Source: Ophiura sarsii (taxonomy: Eukaryota > Echinodermata > Ophiuroidea > Amphilepidida > Ophiuridae). Taken from it: a stretch of 64,000 bases of DNA. Position 1 is the first letter of the stretch; the number at the start of each line of letters is the position of its first letter. The stretch lies in the NCBI GenBank assembly GCA_035610835.1, contig CM069442.1, positions 930,001-994,000 on the forward strand, written 5' to 3'. This document shows positions 33,812 to 45,591 of the stretch, piece by piece. The notes under the pieces were generated by a model. That model was given only the letters and a program-made list of their open reading frames with translations. It was not told the DNA's origin and ran no database searches. A program made the position numbers and the translations under genes.

Positions 33812-36800
33812 GACCAACTCTATTCACTAACAGGACCCAGTCAGGTTTTGTTCAAAATCTCAAACCACAAACCCCGAGAACCGCAAAAACCGAGAACCGC
33901 GAAAGCCGAGAACCGCTCTAGTTATACATTTACTTTCAATGATCAGGGCAATAAAGCCATTAAAGCTGTGTGTAATGTGTGTAACAAACACACAGGCCGC
34001 ATACAGGCCCTCTACAAGGGTAAGGTTGTGCAGGATGTTGTTAACTATGGCAGAAATGGGACGACCTATTTACTTAAGCCTAACCTGATTCGTCATTGCC
34101 AAAGTGAAGGACATTTGAAGTGTACGAGCATTGAGACCGGCGAGCCTGTACAAAAAAAACAGAAAACTATTTCTTCATCTTTCGGAGGCCCAACTGCCAT
34201 GGCGAAAACAGCACTGAAACCACTAGTACATGCAAGCTTGTACATAAATCGTTGTGAAAAACCATTTGCGGAATACCCACGTTTTTTATCAACGTGTGCA
34301 GATATGGGCCAAAATATATCAGGGGCCTACCGAAATGAAAAGTCTGCAAAAGCCTTTGGTCACATTATTGCGCAGGCTATGGTGGATCGTCTACGCAAAA
34401 GTTGCGTCGAAGGCAACTTTAACAGTTGGCTCATTGATGGCAGCGCAGCCGCAAAGCGTCGCCTAACATACGAGGCCGAACTCATATACATCCGTACAGC
34501 TCCTATAGGCTTCGCCCCCAAACACAACTTTTCAAGTATGTTTCCATGCAACCTTATGGTACAGTCAATGCTGATAACTTATTCCATGCTTTGTTGCACC
34601 AACTTCTTGTACTGGGTGACAAAAAAATGGAAACTGATGATCTATATACCAAGGATGTCGACGCAGTACAAACAGAAAACCTGATAGATGCTGTGAAGGG
34701 AAACGATTTCTACAAGAAAACAATTGGAGCTGCTGCGGACGGTGCTGCTATCAACTTCGGTTGTAGGAAGGGGCTTGTGCAGCAGTACAAGACTGAAGTT
34801 GCAGAATGGTTGGTTGCCACACACTGCTTCTCTCACAGGCTGGAATTGGCAGCAAAAGATGCCTTGTCTGACCAATTTGGCGACATCAATGAGTTTCTGC
34901 AGGAACTATTTTTGCACATCAGAAATAGTCACAAAGAGTGGTCCCTAGTGCTCAAACTGGCTGAAAAACTTAACATCAGTGTCTTAACTCAGCCAAAGTC
35001 ATTCGGTACACGATTTCTGCCACACTTGCGGAATGGGCTGAAAGCGTTGCGTTACAATTGGCTTATATATGTCATGCACTTCCAAGATGTCAAGGCTCAG
35101 AAAGAAAATGCTGTTTTGGCTGCGAAGGCATCATCTTGGCTTGCTAAGTTAGTTAACTTCAAGTTCATGTTGAAGTGCCATGTATATGAAGACATAATCA
35201 GTCACCTGACCCGTACAGCTAATGTGTTCCAAGCTGATGATGCTACCTATGCTCGATCAGTTGCAGATGCTACCAGGGCATTCAACACTATGAGAGTGGA
35301 GCAGGTAATTAATTTAATTACATTAAAAAAAAATATATATATATAAATAACAACTATAAAATTAACAATTATGAAATAACCTAATAATAATAATAATATC
35401 AAATTTTGAATTCTGTTCTTGGGATATCCCTTCATTATTTATAGATTGCAGTCCATTTGCCAAATTAAATGCAAACGTCATTATGATGATGTCATGGCCA
35501 ACCAATCGTGATGGTTTATTTACCAATTATAACTTAAGCTTACGGTGCGTCATATACGATATATTAATTATTTTATTTATTTTTCAGGAAATCCTAGCTG
35601 AAACTGCCGGAGAATGCGAAAATGAGCTCTGGAAGAGGCTTGAACATGGTGAACCAGTCGACCCTGGAGAAGTTGTCCACCTCCGAGCTGCTACTAGAGC
35701 GCAAGCTACTACCGGTGCAACACCTGCAACATCCAACAGTTGTAAAATCAAGCTTGGTGTGAAAGTTTTAAAGAAAACTGTTGACACTGAGAATCCTCCA
35801 GCTGATATCACTAACCAAGACTCAAGATCCAAATTTCTTGATGCAGTCTATTCAGAGCCTGTCGTGGTAAATAATGTGGTGACCCTGGAATGTGCCAACG
35901 ACATGCGCAAAACGGCAGTGGAAAGTTTGGACAATGCACTTGAAGAGAGGTACTCACAGTTTGAAGATGTTTCGTTTTGTAGACATTACATCTTGGCCAG
36001 CAGATATCATTATGCTCTCAAGCTTTGGTGTATGACATTTCATGGCTTCTTGAACATTTCCGCATTCCCTTACAAAATGCTGGTATTGGCAGTGATGTTG
36101 ACGTTCTGCGAGAATTTAGAGATCTCAAGATGTCATTCGGACCTCGTCTTCGTGATGGTGAAATCAATCATCCTCCTGGTGAGCATTGGTAAAATAATTT
36201 TAAAATAAAATAAAAATAAACCCACCTGCCCATAACATAAAAATCATTTAATTATTAATTACATAAAATAATGTTTTTATTTACATTAATATTTGTTTTA
36301 TTTGACCACACACAGACATTCAAAGGCTTTAATGCTCTACGCCGCCCAGTGACTCAAACTGGCAATTAAAAATAAACAAATTCAATTATGAAAAATAAAT
36401 GTAACTTAAATAAAAAAAAATTTTTATATTTTTTAATTATACTAATTATTATTAAAATTATTATTAATTAATAATATTACAGACTGAGTGACTGTGTCTT
36501 TCACTTCATGTAGTCAAGACCAGATAAAAATACAAACATAAAACAGAAAACATTTAGTAAGTGTGTCTATACAGTAGCTTGTGTGCTTTTGGACTGGTGA
36601 CAATTTAATAACACAGTAAGTAACTAAGTAACTCATCTATTTATGGAATATTATTTTAATTTGAATTTTTTCACAATTTTCTCTAAATAGGTGACTTTTG
36701 GCCATGGGTGTATGAGAGCAGTCAATCTGATGGAGGCAAGTACAACAACTTCCTGTTGGTGGTGGAGTTGGTGTTGTGTATTCCATTCTCTACTGCTTTT

Positions 36801-37142
36801 GTCGAGCGTGGATTTTCAGCAATCCGACGGATCCTAACCGATTGGCGGTCACTTCTCAGTCCAGCACTTGTTGAAGACTGTCTCCATTTTAGTACAAGAA
36901 AGAAAATACTAGAAGAAAAGAAACTGAGAGATGAACTAGTGAATGAAGCATGTGACTCTTACCTATCTGGGTTGTCGGAAGGTGAATCGGGTGCTGATAA
37001 CATCACAACAAGAAGCAAGCGTAGGATCAACAAACTCATCAAGGAGTTGGAGTCTCAGCATGATGAAGACAACAAATTATCAGCATATGTTGTTAATGAA
37101 AATGAGCCTGTTGAAACAGACTCTGATAGTGATACAGAATAA
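33812..37142 (+). pseudogene. hAT-like transposase (zinc finger, RNase H-like core, dimerisation domain)
   Basis: A DNA transposase that would cut and paste the 10.8-kb element. It begins with AVCNVCNKHTG and LIRHCQSEGH (C-x2-C and H-x5-H, a BED/TTF-like finger). The core includes WLIDGSAAA, AAADGAAINFG and ATHCFSHRLELAAKDAL. After intron 1 (35,305-35,587, phase 0) and intron 2 (36,179-36,690, ends CCTG|GTGAGC and AAATAG|GTGAC) comes the dimerisation motif PFSTAFVERGFSAIRR. Both introns have canonical GT-AG ends. Lesions are a shift near 34,515-34,519 (CCCCC) and at least one more near 35,970-36,050. No upstream ATG is visible in frame, so a first exon may be missing. Acidic tail to 37,142. 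Probably inactive. Confidence 0.8.
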
Positions 37143-37930
37143 TTCATAAATTCATGATAACATTGTTGATGAGTGATTGACTCAGGCAAACTTTATTGAT
37201 CAAATGAGCCAAAGATTTATTGATTACACAGACGCCACGCGCAAGCAACTCAGAGTGTAACTTAGTAACGCTCGCTGCGCATATATGTGTACTTGCGATA
37301 CTGGTACAATGTATGGTCTCTATAATTACAGGGCCTGGGAGGGGCTTGTTTTCTACCACTAGGAGAGAACTTTTGTCAATATAATAAATAAGGGATCATT
37401 ACAAACTGAAACTTAAAAGGAAAAGTTAAACATTTCTGTAAGTGTTTTATGGCATATTATGATTGAATGATGAGGTATATTGACTGCCTGGTCTCTGATA
37501 TGATTTTGTTGAAGTGCAATTTCAGATATCAATACACTTGGTTGCCATTTTATTTTTTCAACCATAATGCACTCCCCATTCGGGGTCGTGCATTGTTCTG
37601 TAAAAAATAAAACGGGTCAGCGCATGTATTAATATTATCACAATGCACTGCAACAACATCATATATTCAGTCATTAACGATAAACCGCCCTAATTCAGAG
37701 TGAAATAAATGAAATATTAAAATGTATGACATGACATGTCAACCTTTGAACCAGGCTGCTTGAAGTTTACTTTCGTTTTCAATAAATACAGGGCCAATGA
37801 TTGATTGACATAAAATAAGAGTAGATTCTCGCAAGATGCATTTCGCGAGAATCCATTTGCGAGAATCCAGATTCTCGCAAAATTCCCCTGCGAGAATCCA
37901 ATCGCACTTGGTCACGAATTTCTGACCCTG
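37143..37930. other. Right subterminal region of the 10.8-kb element
   Basis: Non-coding. GCGAGAATCC or GAGAATCC words cluster at ~37,830-37,900, next to the inverted end. There are no other features. Confidence 0.6.
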
Positions 37931-38154
37931 TCCTGCCAGGGTGGCCGATTTAGACCGGAGAGGGGGCATACCCGAAAGATCACAAATATTTCTGACGACA
38001 GCATCAAAGTATTAAAATGAAATGCTAATAAATATAGGATATGGATACACTGGTGGGCGATTTTTCAGAAGGAAGTTGTAGAGAAGACCATGACGACACT
38101 GACATGTATCTTTCTGACCAAAATCCACCAAAGCATCCAGACAGTTCATTTCAG
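37931..38154 (+). pseudogene. Decayed exon segment, unit 2 middle part
   Basis: The first part matches 19,591-19,720 (ARVADLDRRGG frame). From ATG at 38,041 a 38-codon stretch (MDTLVGDFSEGSCRED...) ends at Q|GTTTGT. The phase does not match the next candidate exon, so the model is uncertain. Confidence 0.35.
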
Positions 38155-38229
38155 GTTTGTATCAGATCAGATTTATATGAAGTTTTATAACATGTAATTG
38201 TCATCACTTCATCTTATTCTATATAACAG

Positions 38230-38420
38230 ATTATGCTATATATGCAGAACTAGCAAAAGCGTATATGAAGAGTTTAACAAGAATGATATCACAGCAGGGC
38301 CTGGAGGCCAAAATTAAGGCGTTGTTTACGGTAGATCAACTCCGTGGTGGGAGAATGTCAGCATTTAAGAAGGCCGGCAACAAAATGGTATCAACGTTTC
38401 AACAGGAGGAGCGGAAATAT
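38230..38420 (+). CDS. Candidate exon, AFKKAGNKMVSTFQQEE
   Basis: It lies between an AACAG acceptor and a strong donor TAT|GTAAGT, with an open frame encoding MISQQGLEAKIKALF, QLRGGRMSAFKKAGN and MVSTFQQEERKY. No domain is recognised. The presence of a second, decayed copy 564 bp downstream with the same donor supports an exon. Confidence 0.45.
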
Positions 38421-38579
38421 GTAAGTACATTTTTTTCATGCAAATTTGAAACAATTTCAGAATCTTTATTAAGTGCAGACAATTTATACAGAGTAAATCT
38501 AGAAAACGATGTGCACAAATTCCAACAAGGCTATTATTTATTTAATTAGTTTAATAAATAGACGGTTTAAATCCTTTAC

Positions 38580-38821
38580 ACGTTAATCCTAGTACACATT
38601 ATTAAGCGTGAAATCACAAATTTGTTCGGTTTCAAAATTCAGTTCTTTTACATAAATTTTCATATCTACTAAACGGTACCATATATTGCTGTAATTCTTT
38701 TTGCCGATGATAGCAAATAAATGGCGTAATTGATCAAATTATTGGTTGCCTTAATTTTGTGGTCAGAAATATTTTTTATTTATTTTCAATCAGAGTACAT
38801 TTTTTTACTCATCCTGTAAAC
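38580..38821. mobile_element. Fragment of the 24,136-type mariner MITE
   Basis: It matches the right ~250 bp of the element at 24,136-24,796, ending CATCCTGTAA in place of TACCCTGTA. The left end is missing. Confidence 0.6.
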
Positions 38822-38822
38822 A

Positions 38823-38984
38823 TGCTGTATTGGCAAAAACATATATAAAAAGTGTCACCAGGGCAATATCGCAACAGGCACTAGAGGCCACATTAGAGAA
38901 CAGCTCCGCGGCGGGCGGTTGTCAGCATTTAAGAAGGCTGGCAAAAAAATGGTATCAACGTTTCAACAGGAGGAGCAGAAATAT
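38823..38984 (+). pseudogene. Duplicate of the AFKKAGN exon
   Basis: It is a second copy of 38,230-38,420 with a ~20-bp deletion after the CTAGAGGCC word, which breaks the frame. The donor TAT|GTAAGT and the first ~90 intron bases are also duplicated. Confidence 0.55.
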
Positions 38985-39067
38985 GTAAGTACATTTTTTC
39001 AATGCAAATTTGAAACAATTTCAGAATCTTAATATTAAAAGTGCAGACAATTTATACAGAGTATCTA

Positions 39068-39210
39068 GAAATACTTTCCTTAATTTTAGCAGTGATTTGA
39101 AAATGAATGGTTAAAAACTAAACAAAAATCAATTTAACTTTTATTTATATCTACTATGATTGCAATATTACCCTAGTTTTCTATCCGATTTTATCAAATT
39201 ATAATTTGCT
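39068..39210. repeat. Segment shared with 61,298-61,460
   Basis: Both copies contain AATACTTTCCTTAATTTTAG and CTATCCGATTTTATCAAATT in the same order. It is intron-like, without ORF. Confidence 0.7.
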
Positions 39211-39382
39211 TAGCCTTTAGGCCATGGCAGGTGAGACACAACTGTACCTCATCATGCGGTACGCGAGTCGAATGACAATTATGTGTGTACTGTTTTAGGT
39301 TAATGGCAAAATCGCTCTTTTACAGGAAAACAAAGTGTTTTAATACAGCATACAACTTTAATAACATCAAACCAGGTTCACA

Positions 39383-39700
39383 ATGGGCAGGAGGAGAAAG
39401 AGATTTATAAAAAAAGACATTCATGGTCATGTAGACCGGTGCATCACAATTTGGGTGCAGAGTGGGAAGACACAGATGACTTTGATTGGATTTTCAACTG
39501 AGGATATTTATTCGAATATATATTTTGAAGTCAAATACTACCACACTGAGCATCTACGTTGGCAGCTACTGTTACACACAGCAACTACTACATTATCCGA
39601 GGCAAATTCAGCGTTATCAGAACAAACGCAACATCGTATATCACAATTCCGAGTAAAAAGGTCATGTATAGCAAAATCAATTCAATCACAGAAAGTATAA
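39383..39700 (+). CDS. Uncharacterised 105-codon ORF
   Basis: It starts with MGRRRKRFIKKDIHGHVDRC and runs into the beginning of M1 (39,683), where its frame is probably accidental. No family is recognised. The basic N-terminus could be part of an exon of the repeated unit. Confidence 0.25.
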   Translation: MGRRRKRFIKKDIHGHVDRCITIWVQSGKTQMTLIGFSTEDIYSNIYFEVKYYHTEHLRWQLLLHTATTTLSEANSALSEQTQHRISQFRVKRSCIAKSIQSQKV

Positions 39701-39872
39701 ATGCATTGTATTACAAATGCATTGTATTATTAATGAACCAGAATGTTTTCTGCTGTACATAACATGGATGAGTTTGCTAACTATTATGATCGATGTCTCA
39801 ACAAATTCTAAATTTCAAATTATTCGCTCATTAATCTACAAAGAAATATTAGTTTTGTAATCCAAAGAATAA
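39683..39872 (+). repeat. M1 module, second copy in unit 2
   Basis: It contains the right part of M1 from CACAGAAAGTATAAATGC to GTAATCCAAAGAATAAA, followed by CCCTAGATTCTTATTCAGAC, which also follows M1 at 59.9 kb. Confidence 0.85.
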
Positions 39873-39916
39873 ATTCCCAATAATAAATTCCCTAGATTCT
39901 TATTCAGACAAGAGGA

Positions 39917-42826
39917 GAGGCTGATCGGTTAAAGGTTAACATGGTTATGAAAAAATACATTTCTAATTTTGATATTGATAGGTACCTCACAATGTTGGAC
40001 AATATCTAGGCTATCTGAAACTGCATTTAAAAAAAAATTAAAATGCGGTACGTTCCCGGAACAGTCCATTATTGTCGAAGGGGTGAAAACAAGATGCATC
40101 ACGGACGGACATTTTAGTTCAAGTTCATCATGCTATATTTTTATGTTAATGTAACATTTTCAGAGTTTTGTGATGTAATGTTGATAGCTGACACACTTTT
40201 CCATCAAATAAGTAAATATTTGGGAAAAAAGTTCTGGGGAAGTTATATCGCTAGACTTGCGTTAACATTTTGATGTTTTGCTGTCCGTCCGTGACACAAA
40301 AAAAGTTTAAAAGTTTTTTAATTAATTTCAAGGACAAAGTAAAAAAATAAAAACTTAGTGAAGTATCTCCCTTCTTCCCCATGCAGGAGTATTAATTAAT
40401 TAGGGCAGGCATAAATTAGTTAAATCTTTAATTAAAAGTTGTCACGGACGGACACAAATTTTGTCACGGAAGGACGGACACTGTTAGCTACTGTTCAGTT
40501 CTGAGCACAAAAGCAAAGCTGAATACCACCCCTCTTACCATTAAATGAACTAGTCCATACAGGTATGCCCTTTATGCAAATGAGTAGGTTTGCTACAGCA
40601 GTGAGCACATGTTATGATGCTCACCAGGTGCACTGTAAAATTACTTGAAGTCAAATGAAGTCATTTGCTTATTTGCGCATTTGTGAACCCTCAGCAGATC
40701 TTCTTTGGTGAATCTGTAATATAGCTTGCGCTTGTTAACCTTACAGCCTGTACATGCTGAAATAATGCTTGCAAATAAAAGGGGTAGCATGAGATCAGTG
40801 AAAAGACACTGTTTAAAATTGCCCCTGTTTAAAATTTCCCCATATAATAAGTGTATGTGAAATAAAAGCAAGTAACAGCATTGAAATCAGAAAGTATCAT
40901 TGGAGATGTTAGCACAAATTTAATTTTAAGCTTTGCACTATCAAAAGTTGCAGGCTTTTTCTTCATGAAACTTTGAAAAACTCAAAACACGGTTGGATGC
41001 CTACATGTATCCATTATCACTAACCTTTAATTACACAATTAATTGAACAAAAACTTATCAAAGAAGGGTCAAAAATGTTTTAAAAAGTTGTATCACAGCA
41101 TACAGTCTTTTACACAATTAATCGAACAAAATTTATCAAAGAAGGGTCAAAATTGTTTTACAAAGTTGTATCACAGCATACAGTCTATTTATATGATGCA
41201 GCAGATATATCTCTTGCCATTTATGGTAAGAGGGGCAGGATTCAGTTTGGCATTTGTACTCAGAACTGAATAATGTCCGTCCGTGACAAAATTTGTGTCC
41301 GTCCGTGACAACTTTTAATCACTGATTTAACTTATTTATTGACGCCATTGTTAAGTTTCATTTCTACATGAGAAAGGGGTATATAGGGGAGATAGCTCAC
41401 TATGTTTTTATTTTTTCTCTCTTTCCTTGAAAAAAGTTGTAAAACTTTAAAACTTTTTTTGCGTCACGGACGGACAGCTCTGCATCAAAAAGTTATCACA
41501 AGGGCAGGGTAATTACTTCCCAGAACGTTTTTTCTAAAATATATTTCTTATCTAATGGATAAATGTGCCATCTATCAATTTTTAATTAAAAAAATTGAAA
41601 ATGTTTCATTAACATAAAATATGGCAAGGTCAACTTCTACTAATAATGTCCGTCCATGACGTATCTTGTTTCTACCCCTTGGGCAATAATAGACTGTTCC
41701 GAAAACTGTTTCCGCATTTTTCTTCTTTTCGAATGCAGTTTCAGTTAGCCAAGATGTTGTCCAATATTGTGAGGTACATTTCAATATCAATATCAAAAAA
41801 GTATTTTTTTTCACACCAATGTGAACCTTGAACCGATCACCCTCTGCTATCAAAGTGCCAAATTCTGCAACCTTTGAATATAACCATCACACTGGTTTTG
41901 GTATCTTGTGATCCTTTTTAATTACTAAGATTGAAAAAATTATGACATACAATTTTTCTTACTATTTTGTAAGTATTTGATACCATTTTGTCATGTAAAT
42001 AAGTGGCAATTTCAAAGTTCTTCAACATCTGTGTCCGTCCGTTACGCTAACAAATTTCCGTTTGTGACACAGTTTGTTACAGGTCTACCCTTCTCCTGTA
42101 AAAAATAAATCTGTTTTCAAATGCTGTGTATCAAACCATGTATCTCACTTACTATTTGACCTGGAAAGCTTGAGGAATGGAATTGTTTAAATAGAAATTA
42201 AGAAGAAGTACTAATGGTCCGGCGAACCCTATTTCTATCTTGTCCGTAGTGTTGGAAAAAGACTAATATCTTGACTGCTTTTTATTACTAAGATTAAAAA
42301 TTCATGACTTAACATTTTTCTTACTATTTTGTAAGTATTTGATACCATTTTTTCATATTAAAGTGTAAATAAGTGGCAATTTCAAAGTTTTTTATGTAGT
42401 TAACATTTGTGTCCGTCCGTGACGGTCAAAAATGTCCGTCCGTGACAAAGTTTGTTACCCTACCCCTGTAAAAAATAAGAAATATTTTTAAATGCTGTGT
42501 ATCAGATATTCAAACCATGTATCTTACTTACTATTTGACCTGGAAAGCATTGGGGAATATGGAATTGACTAGATAGAAATGAAAAAGAAGCACTAAAAGG
42601 TAGAGAACCCTATTTCTATCTAGTCCGTCCGTGACACAAACATTTCCGTCGTTCTATTTTTAGCAACAAACCACACCTTATTTTTTTTTTTGTCTTTCAA
42701 TAAAGTTGATGATTCTCTATAATATTAAACATAAAAAGTTGAATAAATGTCAGTAGTTACTTTTTACAAACTGTTTTTTGCTCATGTTTTGCACAAACGT
42801 CCGTCCGTGACAAACCGATCAGCCTC
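39917..42826. mobile_element. 2.9-kb foldback element with GTCCGTCCGTGAC motifs
   Basis: The perfect 14-bp ends are GAGGCTGATCGGTT / AACCGATCAGCCTC. AGGA is duplicated (39,913-39,916; 42,827-42,830), and the uninterrupted target CAAGAGGATGCAT is at ~59,930. Arms 39,917-~40,548 and ~41,233-41,847 are inverted copies; 41,890-42,660 holds two direct copies of ~363 bp. GTCCGTCCGTGAC occurs at least 7 times on plus and 3 times on minus, with further degenerate sites. No transposase is seen. Class unknown; 4-bp duplications are known for Sola-type elements. Confidence 0.85.
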
Positions 42827-42830
42827 AGGA

Positions 42831-43215
42831 TGCATAATACTATAGAATTACTAGAAATGGAGCCATGCGTGTGATTCATTTACTGGTGCCGCATTTAGAG
42901 CCAGACACAAAGCGAAGCCATGCGATTCCAGGGAACATTCACGTTTTCATTGCTCTTGAGGTTTTATGCCACTGGATGCTTTTAGTCCACGACAGGGCAT
43001 TTCAAAAGTCAGTGTAACGTATGTAGGATTGTACATCGAGTTACATGTCCTAATTGGCCTGAGGACCAATTCATCAAATGGCCAATCACCGCAGCAGAGG
43101 TTGCTAAAAACCAATGGGGCTTCTTTGACCTATCTGGGTTTACCGGTGCTGATGGTGCTGTTGACTGCACCCATGTTCCGCTAGACTGTTCCTCTTAAGT
43201 TTAGGCGACAATGAG
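42831..43215 (+). pseudogene. HARBI1-like nuclease fragment, unit 2
   Basis: Frame pieces read LEPDTKRSHAIPGN, then EDQFIKWPITAAEVAKNQ, GFFDLSGF, then DCTHVPLDCSS, the first metal-binding Asp region of PIF/Harbinger transposases (usual form D-G-T-H), then GDNEYVYVNRKG. This enzyme family cuts and pastes Harbinger DNA. Stops and shifts break the frame, and the rest of the catalytic triad is missing after ~43,260. Confidence 0.7.
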
Positions 43216-43261
43216 TATGTGTATGTAAATAGAAAGGGGATACACAGCATCAGATAGGGTA

Positions 43262-43790
43262 ATGTTTTCAAGTATCAAAGGTCAACCACAATATGAAACA
43301 ATGCTTCGTAGATGTGGTAGAGATGTTCTAGACATGCTACATCATGCTATCTTTCAGAGTACTGTTCAACCTGATATACCCACATCTCATTCCAGGAAAA
43401 CAACAGGCAGTAAGCCTACTGATAAAGCTGGTGACATGAAATGGAAATTGAGAGAGGTGGCAGAGTACCTGAATTCTCTGTTGGTATGTTCAGCTTCCAA
43501 GACATAGTGAATGGGAAGATTTCACCAGTCCTCCCTGTAGAGGGTACCAGGGATCACTACACTTGTAGTGAATTGCAGGCAATCATGAACAGGCAAAAGA
43601 TTGATCAAACAGATCCACAGATATATCCACAGTTATAATTGGAAAGACTTGTCGAAGTATAACTGTAAAGAGATTGAGAGTGTTCGTGATAGCGTCAAAT
43701 TATTTATACAATTTTTCATCTTCTTATGTTGATTTATTGTTACAAAAGGTAAGGCGCATTTTCTTTCGAACTGTTGAATTTACAGAACAA
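43262..43790 (+). pseudogene. Conserved uncharacterised segment after HARBI1-like part
   Basis: Frames kept between this copy and 60,399-60,860 read RRCGRDVLDMLHHA, then EIERGGRVPEFSVGMFS, KISPVLPV and CSELQAIMNRQKID, then WKDLSKYNCKEIES before a donor-like AAAAG|GTAAGG. Harbinger elements often carry a second ORF, but I do not recognise this one. A third partial copy is at 61,916. Confidence 0.45.
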
Positions 43791-43825
43791 AAGATGTAGT
43801 CCAACTGATCAAGGTGACTGCACTA

Positions 43826-44975
43826 AGCAGGGGCGGATACAGGGGGGGGCCCGACGGGCCCGGGCCCCCCACCCCCTACCAAAAAAAAAAAAAAAAGGAA
43901 AAAAAAAAGGGGAAAAAAAAAAAAAAAAAAGGAAAAAAAAAAAGGCAAAAGGAAAGAAAAAAAAGGAAAAAGAAAAGAAAAAAAGAAAGAGAGGAAGAAG
44001 AGGGGGGGGGGGGGGGGGGGGGGGGGCACATCACCCTTCAGACTCCCCCTGTTCGAGCTTTTAAACAATCTATACTTAAATTAAGAAAAAATCAGTATAT
44101 ACGTCGTATGCTCTACTTCTTTCTTGCATTGATAACAAATATATATTGATTGGAAATGAAGAGGTGGCTTTTTGATAAAATGTTGGTCAAAAGTATACAC
44201 CAGATCGCACCAAATGAGTTCGAAAATTGAAAAAATTTCTACTTCTGAGGGGGGCACTTCCCCCCTCAGACTCCCCCTGTTCGACCTTTCAAATCATCTA
44301 TACTTAAACCAAAATATATCAGTATAATATGCTCAACTTCTTTCGTGCATTGATAAAAAAACAAAATATTTATTGGAAATGAAGAGGTGGCTTTTTGATA
44401 AAATGTTGGTCAAAAGTATACACCAGATCGCACAAACGAGTTCGAAAATTGAAAAAAATTCTACTTCTGAGGGGGGCACTTCCCCCCTCAGACTCCCCCC
44501 TGTTCGACCTTTCAAATCATCTATACTTGAAATCAAAAATATATCAGTATAATATGCTCAACTTCTTTTGTGCATTGATAAAAAAACAATATATTTATTG
44601 GAAATGAAGAGGTGGCTTTTTTTATAAAATGTTGGTCAAAAGTATACACCAGATCGCACCAAATGAGTTCGAAAATTGAAAAAAATTCTACTTCTGAGGG
44701 GGGCACTTCCCCCCTCAGACTCCCCCCTGTTCGACCTTTCAAATCATCTATACTTAAATCAAAAATATATCAGTATAATATGCTCAACTTCTTTCGTGCA
44801 TTGATAAAAAAACAATATATTTATTGGAAATGAAGAGGTGGCTTTTTGATAAAATGTTGGTCAAAAGTATACACCAGATCGCACCAAATGAGTTCGGAAA
44901 TTGAAAAATTTTCTACTTCATAGGGGGCACACCCCCCGTCAGACACCCCCCTGTCCGAGCATAGCTCGGAGGGCG
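43826..44975. mobile_element. Repeat element with 225-bp internal tandem units and poly-G
   Basis: The left terminus is CAGGGGCGGATACAGGGG, then a purine-only A/G tract (43,874-44,001) and a 25-base G-run. About four tandem units with a period of 222-227 bp follow (CTTCTGAGGGGGG at 44,243, 44,465, 44,691 and a degenerate form at 44,915). The right side ends in GCGGTGCTGCGCACCGC, a 7-bp stem hairpin (~44,970). ORFs of Lys/Glu/Gly composition here are not genes. Confidence 0.75.
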
Positions 44976-45282
44976 GTGCTGCGCACCGCTTGGATGGTAC
45001 CGGCAAAAATTGATGACTGTATATGAAGAGTGAATAATCTACAATGCCGTCTTAAAACACGGGCCATGCCTAGACCATGTGAACTGCAGATAAAGATCTC
45101 AGAGTATTTCCTCCTCGTGACACAGGTAAAGTTGTTGTTCAGGTTAAGTTTAAGTTCTAGTTTAAAGATAAGACTCCAGTTCATAATGAGTACATCCAAG
45201 CCGGAAACGGGGTTTTTTTCGGTGTCAATCTTACATAGTTATAAAGTCCATTTCCTGACCCACCCTCAAGCTTTATTATATT

Positions 45283-45322
45283 GGCGTAGTCGGCAGGATT
45301 CGAACCTGCACGGGGAAAGGCC
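45283..45322 (-). other. tRNA-Ser 3'-half sequence including CCA
   Basis: The minus strand reads CCCCGTGCAGGTTCGAATCC followed by TGCCGACTACG and CCA: the variable-arm end, T-arm and acceptor 3' strand of a eukaryotic serine tRNA. CCA is not encoded in nuclear tRNA genes, so this copy passed through a mature tRNA, either as a retroelement primer-binding site (plus strand TGGCGTAGTC...) or as a tRNA-derived retro-insertion. The match of ~36 nt is longer than a usual 18-nt primer site. No tRNA 5' half and no matching LTRs are visible. Confidence 0.6.
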
Positions 45323-45591
45323 TGCTGAATTGGTTGGGATGACACTCCTCTAAGTGAAATATATAAAAATAGTTCAAAAGTAGTGTTGTTGGGCCAAACT
45401 TTTGATCGGATGATAATTAAATGATAACCCATGCTTCCAGAGAAAGAACACACACAGGTGATGGGTGCATCGGGAAGATAAAAACACCATGTCGGACCGG
45501 TGCCATAAATAAATGTATAGAGAGGATGCTTGAAGAAAGGTTTGGACACACACTTAACAAATTTAAGTGTACTGTCCATCCTTAAGACACA

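Larger units (their letters stand above)
27140..37930 (+). mobile_element. 10.8-kb hAT-type transposon
   Basis: The ends CAGGGTCAGAAATTCG (27,140) and the exact inverse ending at 37,930 are flanked by TCCTG (27,135-27,139; 37,931-37,935). The uninterrupted target with one TCCTG is at 19,591. Subterminal GGATTCTCGC/GCGAATCC words recur near both ends, as expected of transposase-binding repeats. It carries a hAT-like transposase near its right end on the plus strand, plus satellites, poly-G tracts and a mariner-type MITE. A 5-bp duplication is shorter than the usual 8 bp of hAT; I recall hAT groups with 5-bp duplications. Confidence 0.8.

Noticed and set aside
43823..44068. Lysine-rich and proline/phenylalanine-rich ORFs
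   Set aside because: They are translations of A/G-only low-complexity DNA and a G-run.
44950..45000. Helitron 3' end (GC hairpin)
   Set aside because: The hairpin GCGGTGC/GCACCGC is not followed by CTRR, and no 5' TC end was found.
45283..45355. A functional tRNA-Ser gene on the minus strand
   Set aside because: Only the 3' half is recognisable; D-arm and anticodon arm are absent, and CCA is encoded.
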